DNA from: Paenibacillus sp. FSL H7-0326
Lineage (GTDB): Bacteria > Bacillota > Bacilli > Paenibacillales > Paenibacillaceae
DNA length: 64,000 nucleotides
Direction of reading: 5' to 3'
Assembly: GCF_001955535.1 (NCBI RefSeq)
Contig: NZ_MPVN01000001.1
Coordinates: 2,046,001 to 2,110,000, forward strand
This document shows positions 18,393 through 26,891 of this stretch, piece after piece (within the stretch, counting starts at the first letter, position 1; each line of letters starts with the position of its first letter). A program made the translations under genes and the position numbers. Under the pieces are notes generated by a model. It saw only the letters and a program-made list of their open reading frames with translations, searched no databases and had not been told where the DNA came from.

Positions 18393-19274
18393 TTATTTCT
18401 TTCCATTTCTATCAAGAGTAAGCATCATTTCGTATTGATGTCCAATCGTTTCAAATCCTACTTTATCCAAAAACAGTTTCATACCCTCACACGCATCATC
18501 TACATTAATCACTCGCAGTTGTTTGCCGTTCGAATGATTCATCAATGTGTCTACTATACTCGTCGCGATCCCTTTGCGCCTGTATACAGGATGCACCGCA
18601 ATTTGCGGGACATCGCCTGTTACAGGGTCTACGATGCCGTAACCGATAATCTTCTTCTCCAGCCGTACGACTGCATAGACAAACTGCTTCTGCACAGCGC
18701 GAATGGAATCGATTGAATTTTGCCAGGAGGGGCTGAAATCCCACAACATTTGCAGTTGTTCCCATGTATCTGAATCTACTTCTGTCAGGTACTCGATGGC
18801 ATAAGTCAGCTCTTTTGCATGGTAACGGCTCTGCTCCAGCTTATGGAACGAGAAGTTTCTTGTAATGGACAGCCCTTGCTTTTTGTATAGCTCAAAGGCA
18901 GCTTCATTGTTTTGAAGAACCTCGAGCAAATACTTCTCCACCTGATTCCGCTTCAGCTCTTCCCGTACCGATTGGAACATGCGGCTCGAAATCCCTTGCT
19001 GTCTATGTAAAGGTGTAACGCCGGTGCCAAGGTCGTATGCGGTTCGTGCCCCATTCCAATTTCTCAATCCATTCAGGATAAAGCCAACAAGCTCATGTCC
19101 AGGTTCTGTAAATGCACCGATCGAAATCTCCGGAGAATATCCTCTTCTTACAAGCATCTTCTGAAACGCTTCAAGTGATAGATTGATATTCACCTGATAA
19201 TCGGAAAAAGCCTCTAGAAACGCGTGGTGCAAGGTTTGAGTATCTATGTTATCTAGTGTTTCGTATGTGTACAT
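18393..19274 (-). CDS. GNAT-family N-acetyltransferase with two GNAT domains
   Basis: 293 residues. The N-terminal GNAT domain has an acetyl-CoA loop variant LHRQQGISSRMF (about residues 88-99). The C-terminal domain has the canonical VHPVYRRKGIATSIVDTLM (about residues 227-245), which matches the Q/R-x-x-G-x-G/A motif A. The C-terminal half looks like the active acetyl-CoA binder. The acceptor substrate is unknown. The RBS AGGAGGACT precedes ATG 19274. It is the last ordinary gene before the toxin array, transcribed in the same direction as the array. Confidence 0.85.
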   Translation of the reverse strand: MYTYETLDNIDTQTLHHAFLEAFSDYQVNINLSLEAFQKMLVRRGYSPEISIGAFTEPGHELVGFILNGLRNWNGARTAYDLGTGVTPLHRQQGISSRMFQSVREELKRNQVEKYLLEVLQNNEAAFELYKKQGLSITRNFSFHKLEQSRYHAKELTYAIEYLTEVDSDTWEQLQMLWDFSPSWQNSIDSIRAVQKQFVYAVVRLEKKIIGYGIVDPVTGDVPQIAVHPVYRRKGIATSIVDTLMNHSNGKQLRVINVDDACEGMKLFLDKVGFETIGHQYEMMLTLDRNGKK

Positions 19275-19353
19275 CAGCTCAGTCCTCCTATTAAATAGAC
19301 ACAGATAATGCAGCAGTCTTTATGTAGGCACACTGGATCAATAAACTCATAGA

Positions 19354-19812
19354 TCATATAAAGCAAGATTTAATTTTGGCTTCAATATCTTTGTTCATTC
19401 CGTAAACTTCAAAGTATGAAGTATCAAATGGACGAATTTCCAATTCTGCTTCGTGGTTTTGTAATCCTTCACTTTCTTCTGTTTCCGGTAATAAATGAGT
19501 GTCCCAGTCTATTTTTTTACCTTTTTCAATTCCAATGAACACTCCGGAATGGAATTGCACTATTTTTTCCACTTTTTTGATGAGTTCATCTGTACTCAGG
19601 ATTTCAGAGTAAGGCTTCGGAAACAACACCTCTGAGGGCTGAGTACTGCTACCAAACACATCAAAAGCAAACCAAGTAAGATTGGAAGTTTCATGCTGAA
19701 TACAGGTTAATATTTGAGCAAGTTGTTTTCCTAAACAACCTATTTCATTTTCAAAGTACTCCCCACTTAATCTAAGTGTAAATGTAGGTTCCTTTAGATA
19801 AGTATCTTCCAT
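19354..19812 (-). CDS. Putative immunity protein, unknown family
   Basis: About 152 residues, acidic, soluble, no membrane segment. It lies 75 bases after the Imm7-like gene at the end of the toxin 1 module, the usual place for an extra immunity gene. The motif EAELEIRPFDTSYFEVYGMN near the C-terminus resembles a recurring element of small immunity-type proteins, but I cannot name a family with certainty. The ATG at 19827 is possible; ATG 19812 has GGAGG nine bases upstream and is preferred. No terminator is obvious downstream before the GNAT gene. Confidence 0.65.
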   Translation of the reverse strand: MEDTYLKEPTFTLRLSGEYFENEIGCLGKQLAQILTCIQHETSNLTWFAFDVFGSSTQPSEVLFPKPYSEILSTDELIKKVEKIVQFHSGVFIGIEKGKKIDWDTHLLPETEESEGLQNHEAELEIRPFDTSYFEVYGMNKDIEAKIKSCFI

Positions 19813-19887
19813 CCCTCCTACCTCCATTCGCGATTATTCGTATACTCAGAATGCCGAAATCCTTATACGGTCATAGCTTACCAAATT

Positions 19888-20292
19888 CTAAAATTCAGAA
19901 TCGTCGGCTACAACAGGGATTAATGGAGACAAAAATGGATCGTCTTTTTCTTGAATGCTTCCCCTCGCAAGAACGTAAACTTTAAATTCATTAAAATGTT
20001 TAGGGTGCTCATCATTAAAAACATAGAGCATTCCATATGAGCCAGGTGCAAGATCCCCTATGTTCCGCATTATTTCCACTGGATTATAATTTGAAGAAGG
20101 CTCTCGATTCCACAACCCCGTCATCCAAAGATGATATTGTCCATTTATTGCCTTCATTTCTATAACATCTACATTAGGTTGTAAACCCTCAATATACACT
20201 TTAATTGATTCCAAAATGTTTATTTCTTTTTCCTTATTCGTCTCATCGTTAGTATTTTCTAATACAACTGCCCATCCATGATATTGATACAT
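19888..20292 (-). CDS. Imm7-type immunity protein for toxin 1
   Basis: 134 residues. It follows the Imm7 pattern: MYQYHGWAVVLENTN at the start, MKAINGQYHLWMTGLWN in the middle, IGDLAPGSYGMLYVFND, then VYVLARGSIQEKDDPFLSP and IPVVADDSEF at the end. Such proteins bind and neutralise the cognate toxin in the cytosol. The gene begins 21 bases after toxin 1 with the RBS GAGGAGC, as expected for a toxin/immunity pair. The family name is recalled from the motif pattern. Confidence 0.8.
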   Translation of the reverse strand: MYQYHGWAVVLENTNDETNKEKEINILESIKVYIEGLQPNVDVIEMKAINGQYHLWMTGLWNREPSSNYNPVEIMRNIGDLAPGSYGMLYVFNDEHPKHFNEFKVYVLARGSIQEKDDPFLSPLIPVVADDSEF

Positions 20293-20313
20293 GTTTAGCT
20301 CCTCTCTAGTCCT

Positions 20314-21462
20314 TTATTTTAATGAAGAGATATCGATAACAATTTCAACATTATACCTCTTTTCATATTCCTTTAATTGTCTAATTACTTTATCTGCAGG
20401 TGCAGTCTCAAAATGAAAATATGCCTTCCCACCTGTTTCAATAGAAGCTTCAATGGTAGCCTTTGCCTGTTCCCTAAATTGTGAACTCAAACTATTCATT
20501 GAAGTTTTGGTCTGACCAATATACTGTTCAGAAATCACATCAAACTCTCGACCTTTTGGATCATTATTGAATATCATTCGAGACTGTCCACCAATTTTTT
20601 TTGCAAGCAAATCTGCATTTACATCTTCCTTATTCGCTTGTTTTAGTCCACCTGAATACTGGGTATAGATACCTTTACCGCTAATGAAGTTAGAAGCAGT
20701 GTCACCCTTCCCTACAGCACTATTCTTAGAACTTCCTCCGTCACCACCTGTATCCGCTTTATGATTCGGTCCTCCCTTAATCCCAATCCTACTAACCAGG
20801 AAGGAGCCTAACATTACACCTGCCTGTTCACCAACAAAGTTAGCTTTTCCGGACTCGTTCGCTTTCATCTGAATCTCTTTTAGAAAGGCTTCACGTTCTC
20901 CTTCATCCATAACCATGTTTTTGCCCCATGCAGCGAAACCAATTACATCTTCGGCGGTCCCTACAGTTGCATTGTAAGCCATGTCCCCTAAAGCACCGAT
21001 AGGATTCTTAACTATGGCTGTTCCCGTATCCTTTAATGATTCGACTACGCTTCCCAGCCCTTTTTTGAGTCCTCCTGCCAGATCCTTTGCGGTGTCTCCC
21101 ACTTGATCTATGAATGATTTAGGCGGCTCGCTAATGTGATTTGTCGTACTTAGTTTAGCGAAGAGCTCCATCCGCTGTTCTCCCATAAAATCCTGCAGCT
21201 GATCCGCATCCATGAAGCGAACGGCAATTCCTTTGAGTTCTTGGCTGATCACATAAATACGCTCTATGGTTACATTCATCTGTTCATACGCTGTCTTAAA
21301 ATCCGTTTGAAACGCCGTCCCTCTCTGACCATACCAATTGGACATCAGCATAAAAATTTGCCGGAGAAGGTTCTCATTGATCATCTTAAGCTGGTTCGAT
21401 GCATTGTCGAATTGATCAGATACCGATAACAGCACATCGATGGGAACTTTGATTCTTGTCAT
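20314..21462 (-). CDS. WXG100-type polymorphic toxin 1 with PD-(D/E)XK-like nuclease C-terminus
   Basis: 382 residues. The N-terminal WXG100-like helical hairpin (1-95) has the turn motif WYG at residues 43-45. A shared pre-toxin region follows (about 100-235, with GTAEDVIGFAAWGKNMVMDE). The C-terminal domain (about 260-382) differs from the other two toxins. It holds EFDVIS (D308) and QTK (Q317, K319), the spacing expected of a restriction-endonuclease-fold nuclease. It is probably exported by a type VII system not present here. The first 235 residues are nearly identical to toxin 3. The RBS GGAGAGG lies 7 bases before ATG 21462. It is followed by an Imm7-type gene. Nuclease activity is inferred, not seen. 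Confidence 0.85.
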   Translation of the reverse strand: MTRIKVPIDVLLSVSDQFDNASNQLKMINENLLRQIFMLMSNWYGQRGTAFQTDFKTAYEQMNVTIERIYVISQELKGIAVRFMDADQLQDFMGEQRMELFAKLSTTNHISEPPKSFIDQVGDTAKDLAGGLKKGLGSVVESLKDTGTAIVKNPIGALGDMAYNATVGTAEDVIGFAAWGKNMVMDEGEREAFLKEIQMKANESGKANFVGEQAGVMLGSFLVSRIGIKGGPNHKADTGGDGGSSKNSAVGKGDTASNFISGKGIYTQYSGGLKQANKEDVNADLLAKKIGGQSRMIFNNDPKGREFDVISEQYIGQTKTSMNSLSSQFREQAKATIEASIETGGKAYFHFETAPADKVIRQLKEYEKRYNVEIVIDISSLK

Positions 21463-21620
21463 AAACTACCTCTCCATTTGATAGATAGGTATAATTTTAC
21501 TTATATATCACCCTGTGGAAAAGGTACGCATGTCCCTTCAATAAACACGTCGATTCGACCTTCATTAATGAGCATGAATGACAATGCGTGGTGCACGGCG
21601 GACGGAGTCAGTCAGTATAC

Positions 21621-21659
21621 AAAAAAGAAACCTTGAAAAGCCCGCAGCCAGTCAAGGTT
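21621..21659 (-). terminator. Terminator at the end of orphan immunity block A
   Basis: Arms AACCTTGA (21629-21636) and TCAAGGTT (21652-21659), with the leftward read ending TTTCTTTTTTG. It separates immunity block A from the toxin 1 promoter region, so each toxin module is its own transcription unit. Confidence 0.75.
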
Positions 21660-21668
21660 CAAACAATT

Positions 21669-22049
21669 TTAGTCCATCAGAAATTCCACATTAATTCGGT
21701 CAACCTGGAATTCTACAGCTTTGCCAATTAAATCAGGATAGTTAGCAAAATATTCGTCATCGTCGGAAATAATGATCCCTGCATCAATTGAATCTTCATT
21801 AAGAACACCACGAATATAATAATTATAGCTTGTACCGATTCGTTCAAGTTCTTTTTTACTATCACATAATTCACGAATTTCTAATCCATCTAATATCGTA
21901 AATCCTATGGAAACAGGGTATTTTTTTCCCACTTCAACTTCATAAGGGCAGATAAACGCAAAACCCGTAAACTCTATTCCTTGTACTTCGAGTGTAACTT
22001 CCTCTTCAATATGTGGGTCTAATCCTTTAACTAGAGCTATATACCTCAT
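21669..22049 (-). CDS. Putative orphan immunity protein (126 residues), copy A
   Basis: 126 residues, acidic, soluble. Family not recognised. It starts MRYIALVKGLDPHIEEEVTL and contains the short acidic segment SDDDEYFANYPDLIGKAVEFQVDRI, which suggests a small beta-rich fold. A second intact copy is at 27114-27494 and a rearranged third at 29394-29621. It stands last in a row of immunity-like genes after toxin 2 and directly follows a decayed toxin N-terminus, so it is probably an orphan immunity gene left by lost toxins. The RBS GAGGTAAC precedes ATG 22049. Confidence 0.7.
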   Translation of the reverse strand: MRYIALVKGLDPHIEEEVTLEVQGIEFTGFAFICPYEVEVGKKYPVSIGFTILDGLEIRELCDSKKELERIGTSYNYYIRGVLNEDSIDAGIIISDDDEYFANYPDLIGKAVEFQVDRINVEFLMD

Positions 22050-22065
22050 TATTGTTACCTCATTT

Positions 22066-22198
22066 CGCTAGAGTCCGTTTCGAAGAGAGCTTCTCTTTGG
22101 CCGAACCAATGCGACATGAGTAATGAAAATTCCCCGGAGCAGGCTCTCATTCACATTTCCAAGTTATGTACTATTCAGGTACTCCGATCGTAGTCATA
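22066..22198 (-). pseudogene. Fossil WXG100 toxin N-terminus, copy A
   Basis: Read leftward, ATG 22198 gives MTTIGVPE then a stop, matching MTRIKVPID of the intact toxins. After a frame change the stretch LLMSHWFGQREALFETDSSEM aligns with LMSNWYGQRGTAFQTDFKTAYEQM. It is clearly the worn-down start of a toxin gene, now joined directly to the 126-residue immunity gene. GAGAGGTT still sits in the RBS position. Confidence 0.8.
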
Positions 22199-22248
22199 AC
22201 CAACCTCTCACGTCCTACAATGCCAAGACTTAACTTGTTAGAACTTTT

Positions 22249-22746
22249 CTATCTGAACATGAGATCTACTGCATCCTCTAAATTAAATTCTTCCTCACCA
22301 AGCTCTACTAAACAAGTATCATCATCTGTTGCAGGCTCAAACCCAAATCTAATTTTAGGTATGTTGAATTTATCTTTTATGACTGTAAGATATTCTAGTA
22401 TTTTTTCAGCTTTTTGTCTTACCTCTAATCTTTCACCTTCGTATAGTTCATTTTCCGAAAAATTAAATGTTACATCTCCTACATCTTCATTAAAGGAGAA
22501 TATAATCATTACATCATTTACTTGGCTCCCTATTTCTAACTGTTTAAGATATAAATTTCCCGTTCCAATCGGTGAGAGTACATCTGAGAAACTTTTAATT
22601 TGATAAAATTCAATATCTGAACCACTATTGTGGTCATAGAAATGGGATGACTTAACTTCAGATGAGCTAACTTTAAGTTCATTATATACTAACTTGTCTA
22701 ACTCAATTTTTGGAAAGTCTTCTATAATAATCTCCAGATTCTCCAA
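22249..22746 (-). CDS. Putative orphan immunity protein (165 residues), copy A
   Basis: 165 residues, very acidic (segments such as EDFPKIELDKL and ELGEEEFNLEDAVDL), soluble. Family not recognised. It probably starts at TTG 22746, preceded by AAAGGAGTGAT. A homologue at 27694-28190 has lost its frame. Its position in the immunity-gene row and its small acidic nature support an antitoxin-like role. Confidence 0.65.
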   Translation of the reverse strand: MENLEIIIEDFPKIELDKLVYNELKVSSSEVKSSHFYDHNSGSDIEFYQIKSFSDVLSPIGTGNLYLKQLEIGSQVNDVMIIFSFNEDVGDVTFNFSENELYEGERLEVRQKAEKILEYLTVIKDKFNIPKIRFGFEPATDDDTCLVELGEEEFNLEDAVDLMFR

Positions 22747-22759
22747 ACTATCACTCCTT

Positions 22760-22915
22760 TTATTGATCGATGAACCCCTTAAATGTTCCGTCTTGATTAA
22801 ACCTTATTCCACGTCCTTCAGCTAATTTCTTTTCTAGGAATGTGATTCCCCTACCGTTTGTAACTTCAACGAAATCTCCTGGGGCATCATGCCTTATCCT
22901 TTTCCGTTTCTTCAT
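22760..22915 (-). CDS. 51-residue ORF, possible leftover toxin C-terminus
   Basis: The ORF starts at ATG 22915 inside the 3' end of the 160-residue gene, in another frame. It reads MKKRKRIRHDAPGDFVEVTN and ends QDGTFKGFIDQ. The second half (GRGIRFNQDGTFKGFI) looks like the last strands of a toxin domain. In the second block (28205-28360) the frame is kept but the ATG has become GCG. That favours a toxin-end remnant over a true small gene, although most substitutions there are conservative. Confidence 0.45.
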   Translation of the reverse strand: MKKRKRIRHDAPGDFVEVTNGRGITFLEKKLAEGRGIRFNQDGTFKGFIDQ

Positions 22916-23351
22916 CACTCATAATATATTCTATATCTTCATCTGTGAATTCGTTCCCCTCCGATACTGGATGTCCATTAGCATCTAACATACCCATTAC
23001 TGCCTTATCTGGGTCTGATACTATTAGAGTATAGTCCTCAAATAAAAATGGATTAGGTTCAAGATCAACCGTTACTCTCCAAGCTGGCCGTATATCATCA
23101 TTCTCTCTATCATCTGGGTTTATCTTAAATGTATAGGCTTCATCAAAGAGTAAGCTTTCTATTCGTTCATCAACCGTTCCATCTAATCCATGCTCTTGAT
23201 GATATCTTTTAGCGAGATCAATGGCTTCTCTTGGGGTTAATACTGTATCTACCGTGATTTCTTCTACTTTACGATGATGTCTTGGAAAATCTTCTTCTAC
23301 AAATTCAATTATCTTATCAAGCTCTTCTTTAGTTCGATTGTATTTTCTCAT
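22887..23351 (-). CDS. Putative immunity protein (154 residues), YrhB/Imm35-like
   Basis: The frame opens at 23369, but ATG 23351 (MRKYNRTKEELDKIIEF) has AAAGGAGA eight bases upstream, giving 154 residues. The pattern PAWRVTVDLEPNPFLFEDYTLIVSD followed by GMLDANGHPV resembles small YrhB/Imm35-type immunity proteins, in which a W-x-V strand precedes an IVSD-x-x-K turn and a D-x-x-G-H strand. The resemblance is modest. The second copy at 28332-28796 is intact, with about ten substitutions. Confidence 0.65.
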   Translation of the reverse strand: MRKYNRTKEELDKIIEFVEEDFPRHHRKVEEITVDTVLTPREAIDLAKRYHQEHGLDGTVDERIESLLFDEAYTFKINPDDRENDDIRPAWRVTVDLEPNPFLFEDYTLIVSDPDKAVMGMLDANGHPVSEGNEFTDEDIEYIMSDEETEKDKA

Positions 23352-23508
23352 TTCGGTTTCTCCTTTCATCTAAAAAGGATAATTGAGCTACTGAAGAAAA
23401 TGAGCTCATCCGTCAGCGAGTTCAGCGGCTTGAATAGGAGATGACATTTCAAAGGCTCACGATTCGATCCACAAACCCATTATTTAAAGAGATATATTCC
23501 AATGATTC

Positions 23509-23802
23509 TTAATCCAATAGAGCAAAAACATGATCTCCCGTTCTAATCTTTGAGAAATTATCTGAATCATATACGGTTACTCCAATATTTATCATCCCAG
23601 ATATAGAAGTTGAGAGATCCATATTTTTCACTTTAAATTCTAATTCTTCATTTGTAGTTCTAACCATAATATGTTTTTCAGTGAGATTTGGTATATTTGT
23701 ATGGCCAGAGGAGAATGATGAATCAACCCCCCCTACAATAATACAGCCTAATTTTTCATGGTTTATACTGTATCCTACTTGCATAATATGTGTATAACTC
23801 AT
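23509..23802 (-). CDS. Probable immunity protein for the metallopeptidase toxin, copy A
   Basis: 97 residues, soluble and probably beta-rich, starting MSYTHIMQVGYSINHEKLGC. It begins 12 bases after the end of the toxin 2 reading frame with the RBS AAGGAGATC, the usual place for the cognate immunity gene. Family not recognised. The copy in the second block (28954-29246) has lost one base in a C-run and is out of frame. 23370-23508 holds nothing recognisable. Confidence 0.65.
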   Translation of the reverse strand: MSYTHIMQVGYSINHEKLGCIIVGGVDSSFSSGHTNIPNLTEKHIMVRTTNEELEFKVKNMDLSTSISGMINIGVTVYDSDNFSKIRTGDHVFALLD

Positions 23803-23814
23803 TGTTAGATCTCC

Positions 23815-25089
23815 TTATCTTTCAAAAATATCAAGTGATTGTTTGACATCTCTCAATTTTATTCCTTCATTCCGTAATCGCTGAATAGCATCTCTTGCAA
23901 GCATCATTCTTTCGGCTTGGCTTAACTCGGGTGCAAAGCGTGCTGCTCTAATACTAGCTTGTGCTTCATCTAGGGCAGTATTTATTGGATTTGGAATCAT
24001 TTCATTGTTAATCAAGTCAAATTAATCAAAAGCTGTTCCTTTCTTTACTGTCTCATAGTGTCCGACAATTTCATGTGCAATAGTACCTTTACCACTAATT
24101 AAAGAGTTTGGATTTCTAGTTGGTAAATTGGTTGGTAAAACATCATTGTTAATAAACAGTATTTCTCCATATGCTATGCTTGTTTGAGTGGTAGTTATCT
24201 GATCGGCGATAATAATTTGATTCTCTGGAAACCCCAATTGTTTAGCATAACTAACTACTTCATTTATTTGTTCCTGAGTAAGTGGAGTATCATTCCTAAA
24301 TCCTTTTGTATCAATAAAATTTTTAGCAAGATCAGTCTTATTAAAGCTCTCTTCATAACTACTTCCATTTCTACCTGATTCAGTCTTTAACTTCGAACCT
24401 CCCTTAATTCCAACTCTACTAATTGCTGCAGAACCTAAAATAACCGCTGCCTGTTCACCTAAATAGTTAGGAACCCCCCCGGATTCCTGGATTTTGGCCT
24501 GTGTGCCGTCCCAGAATGCTTCTCGCTTCTCATCATCCATGACCATATCTTTGCCCCATACAACAGCACCTTTTATGTCTTCTGCCGTTCCTATAGTAGC
24601 GTTATATGCCATGTCACCCAGTGTCCCTATCGGATCCTCGTATAAGTTAGTTGCTGTGTCTTTTAATGAATCCCCCAGATCTCCAAGGCCCTTTTTAACC
24701 CCACTGCCAAAATCCGCTGCGACGTCTCCCGCTTTTTCCAAGAATGATCTAGGAGGCTCACTGCTGCTTGTTGTACTAAGTTTATCGAATAACTCTAACC
24801 GCTGATCACCCATAAAATCCTGCAGCTGATCCGCATCCATGAATCGAACAGCAATTCCCTTCAGTTCCTGGCTGATCACAAACATATGCTCTATGGTCAC
24901 ATTCATCTGCTCATAAGCTGTTTTAAAATCCGTTTGGAAGAGATCCCCTCTCTGACCATACCAATTGGACATAAGCATAAAAATTTGCCGGAGAAGGTTT
25001 TCATTGATCATCTTAAGCTGGTTCGATGCATTGTCGAATTGATCAGATACCGATAGCAGCACATCGATAGGAACTTTGATTCTTGTCAT
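23815..25089 (-). pseudogene. WXG100-type polymorphic toxin 2, HExxGH metallopeptidase, with in-frame stop
   Basis: The first 355 codons encode the shared WXG100 and pre-toxin parts, then a C-terminal domain with HEIVGH at residues 339-344, a zincin motif. A TAA at 24022-24024 interrupts the frame (KKGTAFD-stop). The same frame continues FDLINNEMIPNP, then about 60 more residues rich in A/R/L, ending DVKQSLDIFER at 23815. The full product would be about 423 residues. The tail supplies a second conserved helix block (DEAQASIRAARFAPEL), so the truncated form is probably inactive unless the stop is read through. An immunity gene follows 12 bases on. The N-terminal region has diverged from toxins 1 and 3 more than they have from each other. 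Confidence 0.8.
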
Positions 25090-25289
25090 AAGCTACCTCT
25101 CCATTTGATAGATAGGTATAATTTTACTTATATATCACCCTATGGAAAAGGTACCCATGTCCCTTCAATGAACACGTCGATTCATACGGAAGACCTTCAT
25201 TAATGAGCAGGATGGCAAATAACCCACAAATCTGCCCCTCGCCTGAATGGCAATGCGTGGTGCGCGACGGACGGAATCAGTCAGTAATA

Positions 25290-25329
25290 CAAAAAAGAAA
25301 CCTTGAAAAGCACCAAGGCTATCAAGGTT
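25290..25329 (-). terminator. Terminator of the toxin 3 module
   Basis: Arms AACCTTGA (25299-25306) and TCAAGGTT (25322-25329), T-rich on the leftward side. It lies after the immunity gene of toxin 3 and before the upstream region of toxin 2. Confidence 0.75.
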
Positions 25330-25405
25330 AGATAAATTAGTCTTCACTACATGGATAATCTGTTTAGGAACTGTTTCAACAACCAGCACTTCCGAGAGAT
25401 ATAAC

Positions 25406-25675
25406 TTAAGAAGCGTATGACGTTGTGTCAGGAAAAACTCCATCTCCTTCTTTGAGTATTCTAATTAGTTTTGATGCCGCTGAAAAATAATAGAAATTAC
25501 TAGTCGTGCCCGGTACTTTTTCAATCTCCTCAGGTTCTGCACTAATTTTGTTTAGCCGTAACCTCCCCAAATTATTTTTATCAGGGCCAAATTTATACAC
25601 TACAAACTCTTCAGTTTCTTCTTCTTTCACCAGCAAAACGTACGTAGCCAAACCTATCTCCTCCTCAATCTTCAT
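25406..25675 (-). CDS. Probable immunity protein for toxin 3
   Basis: 89 residues from ATG 25675, which overlaps the last codons of toxin 3 (the toxin stop is at 25665), so translation is coupled. It starts MKIEEEIGLATYVLLVKEEE and ends GVFPDTTSYAS. The ending resembles the small Imm59 type from memory, but I hold that loosely. The frame extends upstream to 25741 inside the toxin gene; no RBS supports that longer form. Confidence 0.6.
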   Translation of the reverse strand: MKIEEEIGLATYVLLVKEEETEEFVVYKFGPDKNNLGRLRLNKISAEPEEIEKVPGTTSNFYYFSAASKLIRILKEGDGVFPDTTSYAS

Positions 25676-26891
25676 ATATACTATCCGACCAATTATAATA
25701 CTTTTGAGCTTCCGCATGTCCTTTTTCATAGGTAGCCCCATGCTTTTTCATGTAATTAGATTCAAACAATTCGTGATTGAGCAAAAGGATGTCATTCTTA
25801 TTGTAGTTTCCTTGCACCATTCTTTCCCATGCCATAGCTTGTTGATAATTTGGGTCAAACAATTTTACTTGTCCATTGTCAAACTTATGTTTTTCTATGA
25901 ACAAATGATTCTTAATCTGCTGAATATCAGCTTCTTTCCAACCTGTATTCTTTGCAATATCACTGATATCATTCTTCATAGTTCTAAAGCTTGCATATTT
26001 ATTATTTGCAATATCTTCTTGTTTCATATACTCAGGTATAGAAGTGAGTTTCACTTTAGGTATGTCTACATTATCAATCCGTTCACCTTTAGCATTATGT
26101 GTTGGGTTTGGCGTCCCATTTGGATGAAGATCACCTGTCCCCTCATTACTGTCCTTACGGCTACCACCATCTCCACCTGTATCAGGTTTACGATTAGGGC
26201 CTCCTCCCTTAATCCCAAGCTTTCCTACCAGAATCGAACCCAACATTACTCCTGCTTGTTCGCCAACAAAGTTAGCTTTTCCGGATGCGTTGACCTCCTC
26301 CTGTATTCCTTCCAAGAATGCTTCACGTTCTCCTTCATCCATAACCATGTTTTTGCCCCATGCAGCGAAACCAATTACATCTTCGGCGGTCCCTACAGTT
26401 GCATTGTAAGCCATGTCCCCTAACGTCCCGATGGGATTCTTTACAATGGCTGTTCCTGTATCTTTTAATGATTCGACTACGCTTCCTAGACCTTTTTTGA
26501 GTCCTCCTGCCAGATCCTTTGCGGTGTCCCCGACTTGATCCATAAACGATCTAGGAGGCTCACTGCTGCTTGTTGTGCTGAGTTTAGCGAACAACTCCAT
26601 CCGCTGTTCACCCATAAACTCTTGCAGCTGATCCGCATTCATAAAGCGAACAGCAATACCCTTCAGTTCCTGACTGATCACATGCATACGCTCTATGGTT
26701 ACATTCATCTGTTCATACGCTGTCTTAAAATCCGTTTGAAAAGCCGTCCCTCTCTGACCATACCAATTGGACATCAGCATAAAAATTTGCCGGAGAAGGT
26801 TCTCATTGATCATCTTTAGCTGGTTAGATGCATTGTCGAATTGATCAGATACCGATAGCAGCACATCTATAGGAACTTTGATTCTTGTCAT
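25665..26891 (-). CDS. WXG100-type polymorphic toxin 3 with unassigned HELFE domain
   Basis: 408 residues. Residues 1-240 are nearly identical to toxin 1 (WYG at 43-45, then GTAEDVIGFAAWGKNMVMDEGERE). A Gly/Asn/Asp-rich linker at about 242-262 leads to a C-terminal domain of about 140 residues. It contains TGWKEADIQQIKNHLF, DPNYQQAMAWERMVQG, DILLLNHELFESNYMKKHG and GHAEAQKYYNW. The HELFE at 373-377, with a downstream H (GHAEA), could be a metal site, but the domain is known to me only as a recurrent toxin tail without assigned activity. The immunity gene overlaps its 3' end. Confidence 0.82.
   Translation of the reverse strand: MTRIKVPIDVLLSVSDQFDNASNQLKMINENLLRQIFMLMSNWYGQRGTAFQTDFKTAYEQMNVTIERMHVISQELKGIAVRFMNADQLQEFMGEQRMELFAKLSTTSSSEPPRSFMDQVGDTAKDLAGGLKKGLGSVVESLKDTGTAIVKNPIGTLGDMAYNATVGTAEDVIGFAAWGKNMVMDEGEREAFLEGIQEEVNASGKANFVGEQAGVMLGSILVGKLGIKGGGPNRKPDTGGDGGSRKDSNEGTGDLHPNGTPNPTHNAKGERIDNVDIPKVKLTSIPEYMKQEDIANNKYASFRTMKNDISDIAKNTGWKEADIQQIKNHLFIEKHKFDNGQVKLFDPNYQQAMAWERMVQGNYNKNDILLLNHELFESNYMKKHGATYEKGHAEAQKYYNWSDSIYED

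Noticed and set aside
22249..22746. Plus-strand ORF at 22166-22603 (serine-rich, 145 codons)
   Set aside because: Shadow of the acidic immunity gene; no RBS and low-complexity composition.
25165..25443. 92-codon ORF downstream of the toxin 3 immunity gene
   Set aside because: It runs through the terminator at 25290-25329 and the repeated promoter region, and lacks an RBS.
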